A DNA stretch of 7,558 bases, taken from a bacterium. GTDB taxonomy: Bacteria; Actinomycetota; Acidimicrobiia; Acidimicrobiales; CATQHL01. The stretch is from positions 1 through 7,558 of the forward strand of contig JAPONU010000325.1 in NCBI GenBank assembly GCA_026713745.1, given 5' to 3'. The notes under the pieces are model-generated. The model made no database searches. It had not been told where the DNA came from and saw only the letters and a list, made by a program, of their open reading frames with translations. Below are positions 1 through 6,490 of this stretch, one piece after another. The position numbers and the translations under genes were made by a program. Position 1 is the first letter of the stretch; every line of letters begins with the position of its first letter.

Positions 1-951
1 CGCCTCGGCGGCGGCCTGCGCAAGGACAACACCGGCTACGACCTGAAGAACCTCTTCGTGGGCAGCGAGGGCACCCTCGGCGTGATCTGCGAGGCCACCC
101 TGGCGCTGTTCGCGCCTGCCCGGCAGCGGGCAACCGCCATGGCCACCCTCTCCGGCGGCCGGGCACCCGCTCGGGCAACCGGCTCTCCGGAAGGCCCGCC
201 GGAGAGCGACGGGGCGGCCTGGGCGGCCGGCGCGCGCGCCGGCCTGGAGGTTCTCGGCCGGTTGCTGGACGCGAGCGATGGGCGCGTCAGCGCGTGCGAG
301 TGGCTGAGTCCCACCACGCGCCGCCTGGCCTGCGTGCAACCGGGCGGTGCCCGCGATCCGTTCGGTCCCGGCGCGGAGTCCCTGCTGCTCGTCGAGTTGA
401 CGTCGGGCCGGGCAGGCGAGGATCTGCGACGGCTGCTGGAGGAGGTGCTCGCCGACGCCCTCGCCGACGGTCTCATCGGCGACGCCACGGTGGCCGACGG
501 CAGCGCCGCCGCCGAGCGGCTGTGGCAGGTGCGCGAGGCGCCGCCCGAGGCCGAGAAGCGCTCCGGCGGCTCGGTCAAGCACGACATCGCCGTGGTGCCG
601 GCCCGCGTGCCCGACTTCCTGGAGCAGGCCACGGCCGCGGTCGAGGCGGTACTGCCCGGCGTGCAGGTCAACGCCTTCGGCCACCTCGGCGACGGCAACA
701 TCCACTTCAACCTGCTGGCACCGCCAGGAGCGGACCCGCACGTGCTCGGTGACAGCGAGGACCGCCTGACCGAGGCTGTCTTCGACGTGACCGAATCCCT
801 CGGGGGCAGCTTCAGCGCCGAGCACGGCATCGGCTGGCGCTGGCGGGACGAACTCGCCCGCCGCAAGCCCCCGGTCGCGCTCGACCTGATGCGACGGATC
901 AAGGCCACCCTCGACCCCGCCGGCGTCCTCAACCCCGGCAAGGTCGTCTGA
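1..951 (+). CDS. FAD-linked 2-hydroxyacid dehydrogenase/oxidase, GlcD/D-lactate dehydrogenase family (5' truncated by window edge)
   Basis: The reading frame is open from base 1, so the start lies outside the window; 316 residues remain. Fragment residues 8-30 (Asn-Thr-Gly-Tyr-Asp-Leu, then Gly-Ser-Glu-Gly-Thr-Leu-Gly) match the end of a PCMH-type FAD-binding domain. The rest is the family's C-terminal cap domain. A GHLGDGNIH motif puts His228 and His235 seven residues apart, and Glu274-His275 sits in an EHGIG motif. In the D-2-hydroxyglutarate and D-lactate dehydrogenase branch, equivalent residues bind a catalytic metal and the substrate. The protein ends in LDPAGVLNPGKVV, the usual family C-terminus, so the 3' end is complete. 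These enzymes oxidise D-2-hydroxyacids (lactate, glycolate, 2-hydroxyglutarate) to 2-oxoacids using FAD. The exact substrate cannot be read here. Codon use is extremely GC-biased, as expected for a resident metabolic gene. The next promoter begins about 23 bases after the stop. Confidence 0.93.
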   Translation, partial: RLGGGLRKDNTGYDLKNLFVGSEGTLGVICEATLALFAPARQRATAMATLSGGRAPARATGSPEGPPESDGAAWAAGARAGLEVLGRLLDASDGRVSACEWLSPTTRRLACVQPGGARDPFGPGAESLLLVELTSGRAGEDLRRLLEEVLADALADGLIGDATVADGSAAAERLWQVREAPPEAEKRSGGSVKHDIAVVPARVPDFLEQATAAVEAVLPGVQVNAFGHLGDGNIHFNLLAPPGADPHVLGDSEDRLTEAVFDVTESLGGSFSAEHGIGWRWRDELARRKPPVALDLMRRIKATLDPAGVLNPGKVV

Positions 952-973
952 GTCACCGCCGCCCGAACGCGCC

Positions 974-1002
974 TTGTTGATCGCACAGATATGTGCGATA
1001 AT
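974..1002 (+). promoter_or_regulatory. Promoter of the hicAB operon
   Basis: TTGTTG at 974-979 and GATAAT at 997-1002 are separated by exactly 17 bases, close to the housekeeping-sigma consensus. Transcription would begin around base 1009, seven bases after the -10 box, which is where the GTG start of hicA lies. The -10 region is AT-rich in an otherwise very GC-rich window. The placement is seen in the sequence; promoter activity is inferred. Confidence 0.72.
980..999. promoter_or_regulatory. Inverted-repeat operator, likely HicB autoregulatory site
   Basis: ATCGCACA (980-987) and TGTGCGAT (992-999) are perfect reverse complements around a four-base GATA spacer. The palindrome fills most of the -35/-10 spacer and covers three bases of the -10 box, so a bound protein would block RNA polymerase. 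HicB, encoded just downstream, has a C-terminal helix-turn-helix, and HicB antitoxins are known to repress their own operons. HicB binding here is inferred. Confidence 0.7.
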
Positions 1003-1008
1003 GGACTC

Positions 1009-1215
1009 GTGAACGGGCGGGAGTTCTGCCGACGAGCCCGGCGATACGCCCGCCGAAACCGGCTGGACTTCGATTTCGTTCCCAGCCGCGGGAAGGGAAG
1101 TCATGGAGAGTTGCGGCTGGGTCCCTATCGGACCACCGTCCCGCATGGCGAGATTCCGGCGGGCACCCTGGCCTCGATGCTGAAGGGCCTCCACATCGAC
1201 AAGAGGGAGTTCTAG
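1009..1215 (+). CDS. hicA: HicA-family mRNA interferase toxin (type II toxin-antitoxin)
   Basis: HicA toxins are small RNases with a double-stranded-RNA-binding-like fold that cleave mRNA and stop growth until neutralised by HicB. With a GTG start at 1009 the protein is 68 residues, normal for the family. The core signature is GKGSH at residues 28-32, with the expected catalytic His32. It is followed by a strand ending in TTVPH and then IPAGTLASMLKGLHID, the usual HicA C-terminal helix. An ATG at 991 is in frame and would add six residues. It is rejected because it lies inside the predicted operator and upstream of the -10 box, and so would not be transcribed from this promoter. GTG 1009 falls at the predicted transcription start and has no Shine-Dalgarno, which suggests a leaderless mRNA, common in actinobacteria. 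HicB begins three bases after the stop. Codon use is less GC-extreme than in the upstream dehydrogenase, consistent with transfer. Confidence 0.88.
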   Translation: MNGREFCRRARRYARRNRLDFDFVPSRGKGSHGELRLGPYRTTVPHGEIPAGTLASMLKGLHIDKREF

Positions 1216-1218
1216 ATC

Positions 1219-1707
1219 ATGCGCTATGCCTACCCCTGCAGCATCGTCCGCGATGAGGAAGAAGAGCGAGCGAGCGGCAGGGAAGCCTGGGTCGTGACCT
1301 TTCCGGACGTGTACGGAGCCAATACAGGCGGCTGGTCCCGGGACGAGGCCCTGGAGTTGGCCGGCGATTGCCTGGCCGTCGCGCTGGGCATGTACGTCAA
1401 GGCACGCGAGGACATCCCGGTTCCCAGCCCCCTCGCCGAGGGCCAGGTGCTGATCGCCGTGTCTCCCATCGTCGCGGCGAAGCTGGCCCTACACACGGCG
1501 ATGCGGGAGCAGGGCGTGACCAACGTTGCCCTCGCCCGCCGCCTGGGCGTGGGGGAGAACACGGTCCGCCGCCTGCTGGACCCCGGACACCGGTCCCACA
1601 TCACGTCGGTGGACACGGCGCTGAATGCGCTCGGCCGCTGCCTGGTGGTTGAAGACGAGGCGGCTCTCCGAAAGCCCGAACCGTCCACCGCGCCGGCACC
1701 GGCCTGA
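1219..1707 (+). CDS. hicB: HicB-family antitoxin and operon repressor
   Basis: HicB binds and masks HicA and represses the operon. The 162-residue protein has the two expected parts. The first is an N-terminal partial RNase-H-like domain with FPD at 28-30, GANTGG at 33-38 and an EALELAGDCLAVAL helix. The second, at about residues 88-140, is an Xre/Cro-like helix-turn-helix (ALARRLGVGENTVRRLL, then a conserved DPGH and a helix ending in ALNALG). The HTH-bearing class of HicB is the one expected to bind an operator such as the inverted repeat at 980-999. The start ATG lies three bases after the hicA stop, with a purine-rich GAGGGAG Shine-Dalgarno at 1203-1209 inside the end of hicA. Antitoxin translation therefore has its own strong signal whereas the toxin has none, which would favour antitoxin excess. 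The last ~15 residues are Pro/Ala-rich and probably disordered. Confidence 0.92.
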   Translation: MRYAYPCSIVRDEEEERASGREAWVVTFPDVYGANTGGWSRDEALELAGDCLAVALGMYVKAREDIPVPSPLAEGQVLIAVSPIVAAKLALHTAMREQGVTNVALARRLGVGENTVRRLLDPGHRSHITSVDTALNALGRCLVVEDEAALRKPEPSTAPAPA

Positions 1708-1710
1708 CGA

Positions 1711-1770
1711 ACCGCGGTGTCCGCCGGAGAGGTGGCCGATGCCATCGGCCCTCGCACGTGGGACCGCGGT
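1711..1770. terminator. Candidate bidirectional terminator between convergent hicB and helicase genes
   Basis: A 7-bp perfect stem, GGCCGAT (1734-1740) and ATCGGCC (1744-1750) with a three-base loop, sits between two genes transcribed toward each other. It is flanked by two copies of the self-palindrome ACCGCGGT (1711-1718 and 1763-1770), which could pair to form an outer stem. Neither strand has a clear T-tract, so this is not a classical intrinsic terminator, although T-poor hairpins are common in high-GC actinobacteria. Position and symmetry are seen; terminator function is inferred. Confidence 0.45.
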
Positions 1771-1784
1771 GATCCTCTCGAGCA

Positions 1785-4700
1785 TCAGTCGGTCGCAGCC
1801 AACCGGATCGCGTCGTAGAGCGCCTCCCGGATGCGGTGACCGCGGCGCCCGTAGCCCAAGAGATCGAACATCTCCTCGAAGATCTGCTCGTCGGTGCGCA
1901 GGAGGCCGTCGGACATTATCCAGCGGGCCAGCCGCACCAGCTTCTCCGGGTCGTGCTCGGCAATCGGCGCGCCGCGGGGAACGTACGGAGGTGAACCTCG
2001 CCGGGCCGGGCCGGACGTCGAAGCAGCCCTGCCCTCATCGGCGGCCGCCGAACCGGCGCCCCGCCCAACCGCCTGCCCCGCGCTTCGTTCACCCGCACCA
2101 TCACCGCTGCCGACACCGTCGCCGGTGCGGTCCCCGCCAGGGCCGGCGCCGGCACCACCGCCAGCGTGGGCGCGCTCCGGGTCGCCGCTGCCGGCACCAC
2201 CCCCCGGGTCGCTCTCGGCGACCGCGGCGCGGTACGCCTGCAACACCCTCTCGACCTCGCCGGCGTGGTCGTTGAACCAGTCGGTGGACCAGATGCGGCA
2301 GAACCGCCAGCCGAGGCGCTCCAGGTGGTCCTGGCGCAGCCGGTCGCGGTCCCGGGCGGTCTGCGAGGAGTGGTAGGAGGCGCCGTCGGCCTCCACGGCG
2401 AGGACGAAACGCCCCGGATCGCTCCGATGGCGCACCGCGAAGTCGATCCGGTAACCCGAGCAGCCGTACTGCGCGACGACACTCAGTCCCGCAGCGGTGA
2501 GCTTGTCCATCATGTCGATCTCGAAGGAGTTCAGTGGCTCGGTCTCGTCGGCGCCCTCGAGGTCGGTTCCGGCGGTCTCGACGTACTTCAGGTAGCCGCG
2601 CAGCTGCGCGACGCCCTCCGCCGAGGTACGGTCCCGATCCATCTCGGCGTGGGAGAACGACGACACCAGCGTCATCCGCCGCCGGGCTCGCGTCACGGCC
2701 ACATTGAGGCGCCGCTCGCCTCCCTGCTGGTTCAGCGGACCGAACCGGTACAGGAGGCGCCCGGAAGGATTCTTGCCGTAGCCGATGCTGAGCACGATGG
2801 CGTCCCGCTCGTCGCCCTGCACCCGCTCGAGGTTCTTGACGAAGGCCCGCTCGGGCGCAGCCTCGTCGAAGAACGCCTCGATTTCGGGGCTGCTCTCGGT
2901 GGCCAGCCGGCGCCGCAGCACCTCCTCGATCCGGTCGGCGTGATACCGGCCCATGGCGATGACGCCGAGCGACTCGTCCGGCCGCGTCCGGGCGTGGTCG
3001 ATCATGAGGTCCACGACTCGCCGCACCTCGTCGGGGTTGCTGCGCGTGTCGGTCGCCTCGCCGGGACGGTGCTCGACCGGCTCGAAGTGCAGGCATTCGC
3101 CCCCGCCGGCACCGGGGAACGTGGTGAGCGAGCCGCCGTAGACGTTGTGGTTGGAGAAGGCGATGAGGCGCTCGTCGGTGGACCTGTAGTGCCAGGTGAG
3201 CGGCCGGCGCGACAGCAGCGCGTCCATCACGTCGAGGATCGACTCGAAGTCCGACAGCGAGCCGGCGTCGTCGCTCTCGTCGCTCTCGCCGTCGGCGGCG
3301 CCGTCGAAGAACACCGTGGGCGGGAGCTGGCGGGAGTCGCCCGCCACCATCGCCCGCGGCGCCCGCAGCAGCGCAGGGATGGCGTCGGAGGGCAGCACCT
3401 GGCTGGCCTCGTCGAAGATGACCAGATCGAAGAGCTTCCGCGCCGGCAGCGTCTGGGCCACGTCCAGCGGCGACATCGCCCAGCAGGGCCGCACCGCCGT
3501 GAGCACGTCGGGAGCCTGCTCGAAAAGGCCCCGCAGCGGCAGGTGGCGCGTCTTCTTGGCCGCCTCCCTGCGGATCAGCGCGTCCTGGTCGCGGTGGGCG
3601 TTGCAGACGGCGGTGGCGCTCTCGGCGACCCTGCGGCGGATCCGTTCCGGCGCCAGGCCGAGATGGGCGGTATCGGCCTCGCGGAACTCGCGCACGTGGC
3701 GGGCCTGCCGGCCGCCGTCGAAAGCCGCCAGGCCGGGGTCGCCCAGCAGTACCTCCCGGTGTATCGAACCCAGCCAGGCCCGCTCGAACTCGTCACGGAG
3801 CCCGCCGGGCGCCACGCCGCCGGAGCGCACCTCCTCGAGGAGTCCGTCGACGCCGGCCGCGGCGATGCGCCCGGTCAGTTCGGCCAGCCGCGGCAGGCGG
3901 TTCAGCGTGATCCGATCCGCGGCGAGGGCGCGAACGGCCTCGGCCAGGCCGGTATGGGTCATCCCGCCGAGCTCGTGCTCGGGCAGCATGGCGGAAAGCT
4001 CCTCCAGCGCCGGCTGCAACCTGCCGCACGCCTCGGCGGCGGGGGCCAGCCCGGCGGGCGGCCGCGGTGGCCCCTCGCCGCCGGAGCCCGCCCAGCGGCG
4101 GACGATTTGGCGAGCCCGCTCCACCAGGTCCAGCGCCTGGCGGCCGCGCAGCCCGGCGCCACCGCGGGACAACCCGGCCACCTCGCGCGCCGCGGCGCGG
4201 TAGCGGCCGCCGAGAAGCCTCGCCGGTGCGGAGCGCAGACCGCCGGCGGCGGGCGCCAAGGTGTCCGCCAGCCCGTCGAGGTCTCGCTCGAAGATCTCCC
4301 CGGCGGCCTCGGCCCCGAATCGGTCGATGTCGCCGAGCAGATCGATCAGGTCGCCCCACGCCACCACCGACGTCGGTTCGGCCAGACCCAACTCGCCGGG
4401 GATCCCCGCACACCGCCGCTCGGCGTCGCGGGTCGCCGCGGCGACCTCGCCGAGCAGTTCCTGCGCCCGCCTCACCTCGCCGGCCGTGGCGACCCGGGCG
4501 CCCGCCCACGGCGACCGGCCCGCCAGGAGCGGCTCGGACAGATCGGCCCAGTCGGCGAGGTCGCGGCGTACCTCGCCCACGGACTCGCCGTCGATCCCCG
4601 CCACCACCTCCGCCGGGAACAGGCCGACGGGCGAACTGCGCACACGGTCCGGCTCGCCGCCCTCGCCGGCGCCGCCGGCCGGACCGTCCGGGTCGCTGCG

Positions 4701-5984
4701 AAGCGCCAGCAGACGCTGCTGCACCTCGAAGAACGACAGGCCCCACGGCTCGCGCGGGCGGTGCAATGCCTCGACGTAGCCGGACAACTCGGCCCGGACG
4801 TCCGCGAGCCGCTCGTGCAGGCCGCCGTCGTCGGTCGGCGGTGTGGCGCCGATCGCCTCCAGCGACTCGTCGAGGCGCCGCGCCAACTCGCGCCGCTTGA
4901 CGGTGCCGCCGTGGAGATCCATCACGAACCCGTCGAGTCCCACGTTCGTGAGCCGCTTGGTGACCGCCTCGATGGCGGCCCGCTTCTCGGCCACGAACAG
5001 CACGCTGCGCCCCCGGGCCATCATGGCGGCGACGAGGTTGGCGATCGTCTGGCTCTTGCCGGTACCCGGCGGTCCCTGCAGCACGAACGACTCGCCGGCC
5101 AGCGCCGCGTTGATGGCCCTGTTCTGCGACGAGTCGGCGTCGAGGACGAGGTACTCGTCGGCCGGCGGCGTGGTGTCGGGAAGCGCCGGGTCGACCTTGT
5201 GGGTGTGCTCGGCCCGCAGCGCGCCGAGGGCGTCCCCGTCGCCGGCGATGGCAGCGATCAGATCGTGTTCGGCCGCCGCCTCGAGGTTGTCCTCGATGTC
5301 GCTTACCATCGGCATCTTCCGGTACATGAAGTTGCCGACCACCAACCGCCCGCGCTCGATCTCGAAACCGGGGATGCGGCGGGCCCGCGCCGTGAGGTCG
5401 TCGAAGATCTCCGCCACCTCGTCGTCGTCCAGCCGGGCGTCGGAGAGCTTCGCGCCGAGCAACTCCTCGCCCGAGGCGGTTACGTTGAACTCCCTGGCCA
5501 GATGGCGCAGCAGGGCGTCGTTGAGAGTCCACTCGCCGTCGAGCGCCAGGTCGAAGTCGGCCTCGGAGGCGCCGCGGCGGTGCAGCCCGACGGCACACAT
5601 CAACACCGGCGCGGCCGGTCGGGCGCTCGACCCGCCGGCCGGAGGCTCCCACGTGGCCATGCCCTGCGCCAGGAACAGGGTGTTGACGCCGCGCTCCTCG
5701 AAGTTCTCCGTCGCCTTGCGGCTGACGGCCCGCGCCCGCGCCACGGCGTCGCCGACCGAACCCTCGCCCTCCGTGGGTCCACCCCCGAATAGGCGGCTGA
5801 GCGGCACCGTGGTACCGGGTTTCGCCCCCAGCAACTTCCGCAGCGACGCTGGATCGGCGCCGCCGAGATCCAGTGTTCCCAACTTCAGAGGCCTGTAGAA
5901 CAGGAGGCGGTTGCGCCCCGACGGGTCGGTCAGTGCCTTCGCCCACTGCTCCGCGGCACGACGAACGGTCTCGCTTCGGCTCAT
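1785..5984 (-). CDS. Large DUF4011-type superfamily 1 helicase fused to a Vsr-like/REase_MTES_1575 nuclease; putative defence protein
   Basis: This 1399-residue protein probably unwinds and cuts foreign or aberrant nucleic acid. The N-terminus (WAKALTDPSGRNRLLFYRPL, from W14) resembles DUF4011. The helicase core has Walker A GPPGTGKS at 304-311 (Lys310) and Walker B DEASQ at 858-862, followed by GDSRQLPP. It continues with WHYRS at 931-935, QGDERD at 1056-1061 and VAVTRARRR at 1095-1103, the SF1 motif VI. About 450 mostly helical Ala/Arg/Glu-rich residues separate motifs Ia and II. A nuclease domain at about 1150-1250 shows Glu1155, Asp1181 (YRIDF), Glu1198-Ala-Asp1200 (VEADG), Tyr1204-His1205, an RDRDRLRQ stretch and WSTDW at 1232-1236, the REase_MTES_1575/Vsr-like pattern. 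A glycine-rich tether (about 1259-1337) leads to a C-terminal segment containing LLRTDEQIFEEMFDLLGYGRRGHRI. All key motifs are intact. The start ATG has no well-spaced Shine-Dalgarno of its own. The genes on both sides are toxin-antitoxin modules, which supports a defence role. DNA versus RNA substrate is unknown. Confidence 0.9.
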   Translation of the reverse strand: MSRSETVRRAAEQWAKALTDPSGRNRLLFYRPLKLGTLDLGGADPASLRKLLGAKPGTTVPLSRLFGGGPTEGEGSVGDAVARARAVSRKATENFEERGVNTLFLAQGMATWEPPAGGSSARPAAPVLMCAVGLHRRGASEADFDLALDGEWTLNDALLRHLAREFNVTASGEELLGAKLSDARLDDDEVAEIFDDLTARARRIPGFEIERGRLVVGNFMYRKMPMVSDIEDNLEAAAEHDLIAAIAGDGDALGALRAEHTHKVDPALPDTTPPADEYLVLDADSSQNRAINAALAGESFVLQGPPGTGKSQTIANLVAAMMARGRSVLFVAEKRAAIEAVTKRLTNVGLDGFVMDLHGGTVKRRELARRLDESLEAIGATPPTDDGGLHERLADVRAELSGYVEALHRPREPWGLSFFEVQQRLLALRSDPDGPAGGAGEGGEPDRVRSSPVGLFPAEVVAGIDGESVGEVRRDLADWADLSEPLLAGRSPWAGARVATAGEVRRAQELLGEVAAATRDAERRCAGIPGELGLAEPTSVVAWGDLIDLLGDIDRFGAEAAGEIFERDLDGLADTLAPAAGGLRSAPARLLGGRYRAAAREVAGLSRGGAGLRGRQALDLVERARQIVRRWAGSGGEGPPRPPAGLAPAAEACGRLQPALEELSAMLPEHELGGMTHTGLAEAVRALAADRITLNRLPRLAELTGRIAAAGVDGLLEEVRSGGVAPGGLRDEFERAWLGSIHREVLLGDPGLAAFDGGRQARHVREFREADTAHLGLAPERIRRRVAESATAVCNAHRDQDALIRREAAKKTRHLPLRGLFEQAPDVLTAVRPCWAMSPLDVAQTLPARKLFDLVIFDEASQVLPSDAIPALLRAPRAMVAGDSRQLPPTVFFDGAADGESDESDDAGSLSDFESILDVMDALLSRRPLTWHYRSTDERLIAFSNHNVYGGSLTTFPGAGGGECLHFEPVEHRPGEATDTRSNPDEVRRVVDLMIDHARTRPDESLGVIAMGRYHADRIEEVLRRRLATESSPEIEAFFDEAAPERAFVKNLERVQGDERDAIVLSIGYGKNPSGRLLYRFGPLNQQGGERRLNVAVTRARRRMTLVSSFSHAEMDRDRTSAEGVAQLRGYLKYVETAGTDLEGADETEPLNSFEIDMMDKLTAAGLSVVAQYGCSGYRIDFAVRHRSDPGRFVLAVEADGASYHSSQTARDRDRLRQDHLERLGWRFCRIWSTDWFNDHAGEVERVLQAYRAAVAESDPGGGAGSGDPERAHAGGGAGAGPGGDRTGDGVGSGDGAGERSAGQAVGRGAGSAAADEGRAASTSGPARRGSPPYVPRGAPIAEHDPEKLVRLARWIMSDGLLRTDEQIFEEMFDLLGYGRRGHRIREALYDAIRLAATD
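1976..2210 (-). other. Low-complexity segment encoding a glycine-rich interdomain tether
   Basis: Within the helicase-nuclease gene, about 78 codons (residues ~1259-1337) are dominated by Gly, Ala, Ser, Asp and Arg, with recurring GGGAG, GSGD and GDG motifs. The stretch has no hydrophobic core pattern and is predicted to be disordered. It separates the nuclease domain from the conserved C-terminal helical segment. The frame is uninterrupted, so it does not signal decay. Confidence 0.7.
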
Positions 5985-6006
5985 CGCGCAATCATCGCGC
6001 AGCCCT
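5981..6006 (-). promoter_or_regulatory. Tandem repeat and micro-ORF at the helicase-nuclease start
   Basis: On the minus strand TGCGCGATGA occurs twice (6001-5992 and 5990-5981) with an 11-base period, so the ATG is duplicated out of frame. The upstream ATG (5995-5993) opens a four-codon frame, Met-Ile-Ala-Arg, whose TGA overlaps the helicase ATG as ATGA. An AGGG (6006-6003) lies seven bases before the upstream ATG but 18 bases before the helicase ATG. The arrangement is seen directly. Translation by coupling or re-initiation is an inference. Confidence 0.35.
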
Positions 6007-6019
6007 GCGACACTCCAAC

Positions 6020-6033
6020 TCGGGCCGGCCCGA
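6020..6033. repeat. 14-bp perfect palindrome between toxin remnant and helicase gene
   Basis: TCGGGCCGGCCCGA reads identically on both strands. It lies six bases beyond the stop of the toxin remnant and about 35 bases before the helicase start. It could be a short hairpin, a regulator-binding site, or a chance product of extreme GC content. No partner copy was noticed elsewhere in the window. Confidence 0.4.
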
Positions 6034-6038
6034 CGCCG

Positions 6039-6137
6039 CTAGCCGAGTTCGATCCGCCGGATGCGATCGTTGGGGACCCTGATGCGGCCGAGGCTGCGGT
6101 CGCAGAAGCGGTCAGGCAGCCCGGCGGGATGTGACAC
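6039..6137 (-). pseudogene. Truncated VapC45-like PIN-domain toxin remnant
   Basis: The frame overlaps the end of the DUF433 antitoxin gene and encodes LPDRFCDRSLGRIRVPN, which closely resembles the N-terminus of VapC45-like PIN ribonucleases (pattern FF-x-DRSLGR-x-x-VP, then LR-x-x-G). After VPN the similarity stops, and the frame ends nine residues later at TAG (6041-6039). A full toxin would be about 130-140 residues, so more than 80% is missing, including the remaining acidic catalytic residues. The natural start position, in the codon before the Pro of LPDR, is CTG (6119-6117), not ATG or GTG; an in-frame GTG lies at 6137. The remnant cannot be an active nuclease. I did not find the missing part in another frame before the helicase gene. 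Assignment rests on recalled family pattern. Confidence 0.55.
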
Positions 6138-6426
6138 GGACGACGTCTTCGAACTCGCCAACCGGAACGCCGAACTCCTCTGCTGCATCCTCGAGCGTTT
6201 CGCCCGACCAGAACCGTTCGAGTACGTCGTCGATGCGGGCCCCGCTCTGCTCGAAGATCGGAGCGCCGAATGACCGGCTCGGGTCCGCGACCACTTCGGC
6301 GAGTTCGTACGCCGGAACCGAGATGACTGAGGCGTAACCGTCGTCGCCGTAGGTGATCCGATGGAGATACGAACGAATGACCTCAACGAACACCCGCTGG
6401 CCGCTGCGGACGACGACGAGGTCCAA
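6112..6426 (-). CDS. DUF433/VapB45-like antitoxin, N-terminally truncated
   Basis: The 104-residue frame from TTG 6426 matches the C-terminal half of VapB45-like antitoxins. It has a beta-rich stretch (LVVVRSGQRVFVEVI), then DPSRSFGAPIFEQSGARIDDVLERFWSGETLEDAAEEFGV, the DUF433 helical repeat that holds the PIN toxin. Full-length relatives are about 200-240 residues with an N-terminal MerR-like helix-turn-helix, which is absent here. The frame stays open upstream to about 6501 and encodes family-like residues before the TTG (DYGESRRGTDEGDRALDLVVV). No ATG or GTG start is present there, and it runs into the end of the MaoC gene. This points to loss of the 5' half by deletion or rearrangement, with TTG 6426 only a nominal start. 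No Shine-Dalgarno is evident. The downstream toxin frame overlaps its stop, the usual vapBC arrangement. It is probably a decaying gene, though a solitary toxin-binding fragment could still be expressed. Confidence 0.6.
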   Translation of the reverse strand: MDLVVVRSGQRVFVEVIRSYLHRITYGDDGYASVISVPAYELAEVVADPSRSFGAPIFEQSGARIDDVLERFWSGETLEDAAEEFGVPVGEFEDVVRVTSRRAA

Positions 6427-6490
6427 CGCTCGGTCACCCTCGTCGGTTCCTCGGCGGCTCTCGCCGTAGTCGTAGGGAGAAGGGGAGGGG

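Noticed and set aside
36..986. A 316-residue minus-strand frame antisense to the FAD-linked dehydrogenase.
   Set aside because: Ser/Arg/Pro/Ala-rich composition and no motifs. The plus-strand frame carries the clear GlcD-family signatures.
991..1008. ATG at 991 as the hicA start.
   Set aside because: It lies within the palindrome and upstream of the predicted -10 box, lacks a Shine-Dalgarno, and adds six residues not typical of HicA.
2166..5792. A 1208-residue open frame on the plus strand, antisense to the helicase-nuclease gene.
   Set aside because: It is a shadow of the GC-biased codon pattern on the opposite strand. Its composition is low-complexity (Gly, Arg, Ala, Val, His) with no recognisable motif, while the minus-strand protein has every helicase motif in order.
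3793..5991. A 732-residue minus-strand frame overlapping the helicase gene in another phase.
   Set aside because: It is an Arg/Gly/Ala/Pro-rich frame-shifted shadow of the same gene with no domain signature. The helicase motifs run through this stretch without a break in the main frame.
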